NCBI GenBank assembly: GCA_008080925.1
Contig: VMDJ01000070.1
Coordinates: 1-13,057 of the forward strand
DNA length: 13,057 bases
Source of the DNA: Gammaproteobacteria bacterium
Lineage (GTDB): Bacteria > Pseudomonadota > Gammaproteobacteria > Chromatiales > Chromatiaceae
Direction: 5' to 3'
The notes beneath the pieces were generated by a model. It was given only the letters and a program-made list of their open reading frames with translations, was not told where the DNA came from and searched no databases. The position numbers were made by a program, and so were the translations under genes. Shown one piece after another: positions 12,863 to 13,057 of the stretch (the stretch's first letter is position 1; each line of letters opens with the position of its first letter).

Positions 12863-13057
12863 GTGCGTATCTTGTTGTTCTTACTTACTAATGCAGCCAT
12901 TTTGGTGGTTATTAGCATTACATTCAGCCTGTTGGGCTTTGACGGCTTACTGGCACAGAACGGTGTCGACCTAAACCTAAATGCCCTTTTGGTGTATTCA
13001 GCGATCATCGGCTTCAGCGGCTCAATCATTTCACTATTCATGTCAAAAGGTATGACC
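12863..13057 (+). CDS. htpX: HtpX membrane zinc metalloprotease, N-terminal part
   Basis: The first 65 codons of HtpX, cut by the window edge. HtpX is an inner-membrane M48 protease that works with FtsH in quality control of membrane proteins. The reading begins with GTG at 12863, with AGGAG at 12851-12855 seven bases upstream. The peptide starts MRILLFLLTNAAILVVISI and continues to IIGFSGSIISLFMSKGM, which matches the two N-terminal transmembrane segments and the SLxMSK motif of HtpX (compare E. coli MRIALFLLTN). The catalytic HExxH lies beyond the window. A probable heat-shock promoter precedes it. Confidence 0.93.
   Translation, partial: MRILLFLLTNAAILVVISITFSLLGFDGLLAQNGVDLNLNALLVYSAIIGFSGSIISLFMSKGMT

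Noticed and set aside
1..13057. Genomic island, prophage or defence system
   Set aside because: Gene content is housekeeping throughout with conserved order and no integrase, transposase, toxin-antitoxin pair or abrupt composition change that I can see.

Overview
The window looks like chromosomal DNA of a gammaproteobacterium. Every sizeable gene has an obvious housekeeping identity, and the order gshB-tonB-yqgE-ruvX-pyrR-pyrB-pyrC' is the one I know from Pseudomonas aeruginosa and relatives. The proteins (PyrB, degenerate PyrC', PyrR, GreB, RsmE, HtpX) are of gammaproteobacterial type. The species cannot be named from the sequence. I see no insertion sequence, phage gene, integrase, CRISPR array, tRNA or rRNA. 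I found no convincing wholly new system; the interesting signals are regulatory elements and small or broken genes.

Left part (1-4663), methyl cycle: a redoxin gene runs leftward off the edge and carries an in-frame TGA. Divergent from it is metK (SAM synthetase), closed by a strong terminator. A SAH riboswitch then leads into ahcY (SAH hydrolase), followed by metF (methylenetetrahydrofolate reductase) and rsmE (16S rRNA m3U methyltransferase, a SAM user). Together metK makes SAM, ahcY removes the inhibitory by-product SAH, and metF supplies the methyl group for homocysteine remethylation. The riboswitch ties disposal of SAH to its level. A 12-bp hairpin lies between ahcY and metF.

Middle part (4664-11469): gshB (glutathione synthesis), a lipoprotein ApbE-type flavin transferase, a TonB-type protein with a Gln-rich linker, yqgE/algH, ruvX/yqgF, then pyrR, pyrB and a degenerate dihydroorotase-like pyrC'. 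Several neighbours overlap by ATGA. apbE is an addition to the otherwise conserved gshB-tonB order. The cluster ends in a rho-independent terminator at 11587-11617.

Right part (11470-13057): a YccU-type CoA-binding protein gene overlaps greB by one base. A convergent small two-helix membrane protein gene follows, then the start of htpX, a membrane protease, behind a sequence resembling a sigma-32 heat-shock promoter. The 11470-11656 intergenic stretch also holds an uninterrupted 42-codon leftward ORF. A recurring TGCTAnnAT extended -10 precedes pyrR, pyrB and the CoA-binding gene. In the last two cases it is so close to the ATG that the transcripts may have almost no leader.
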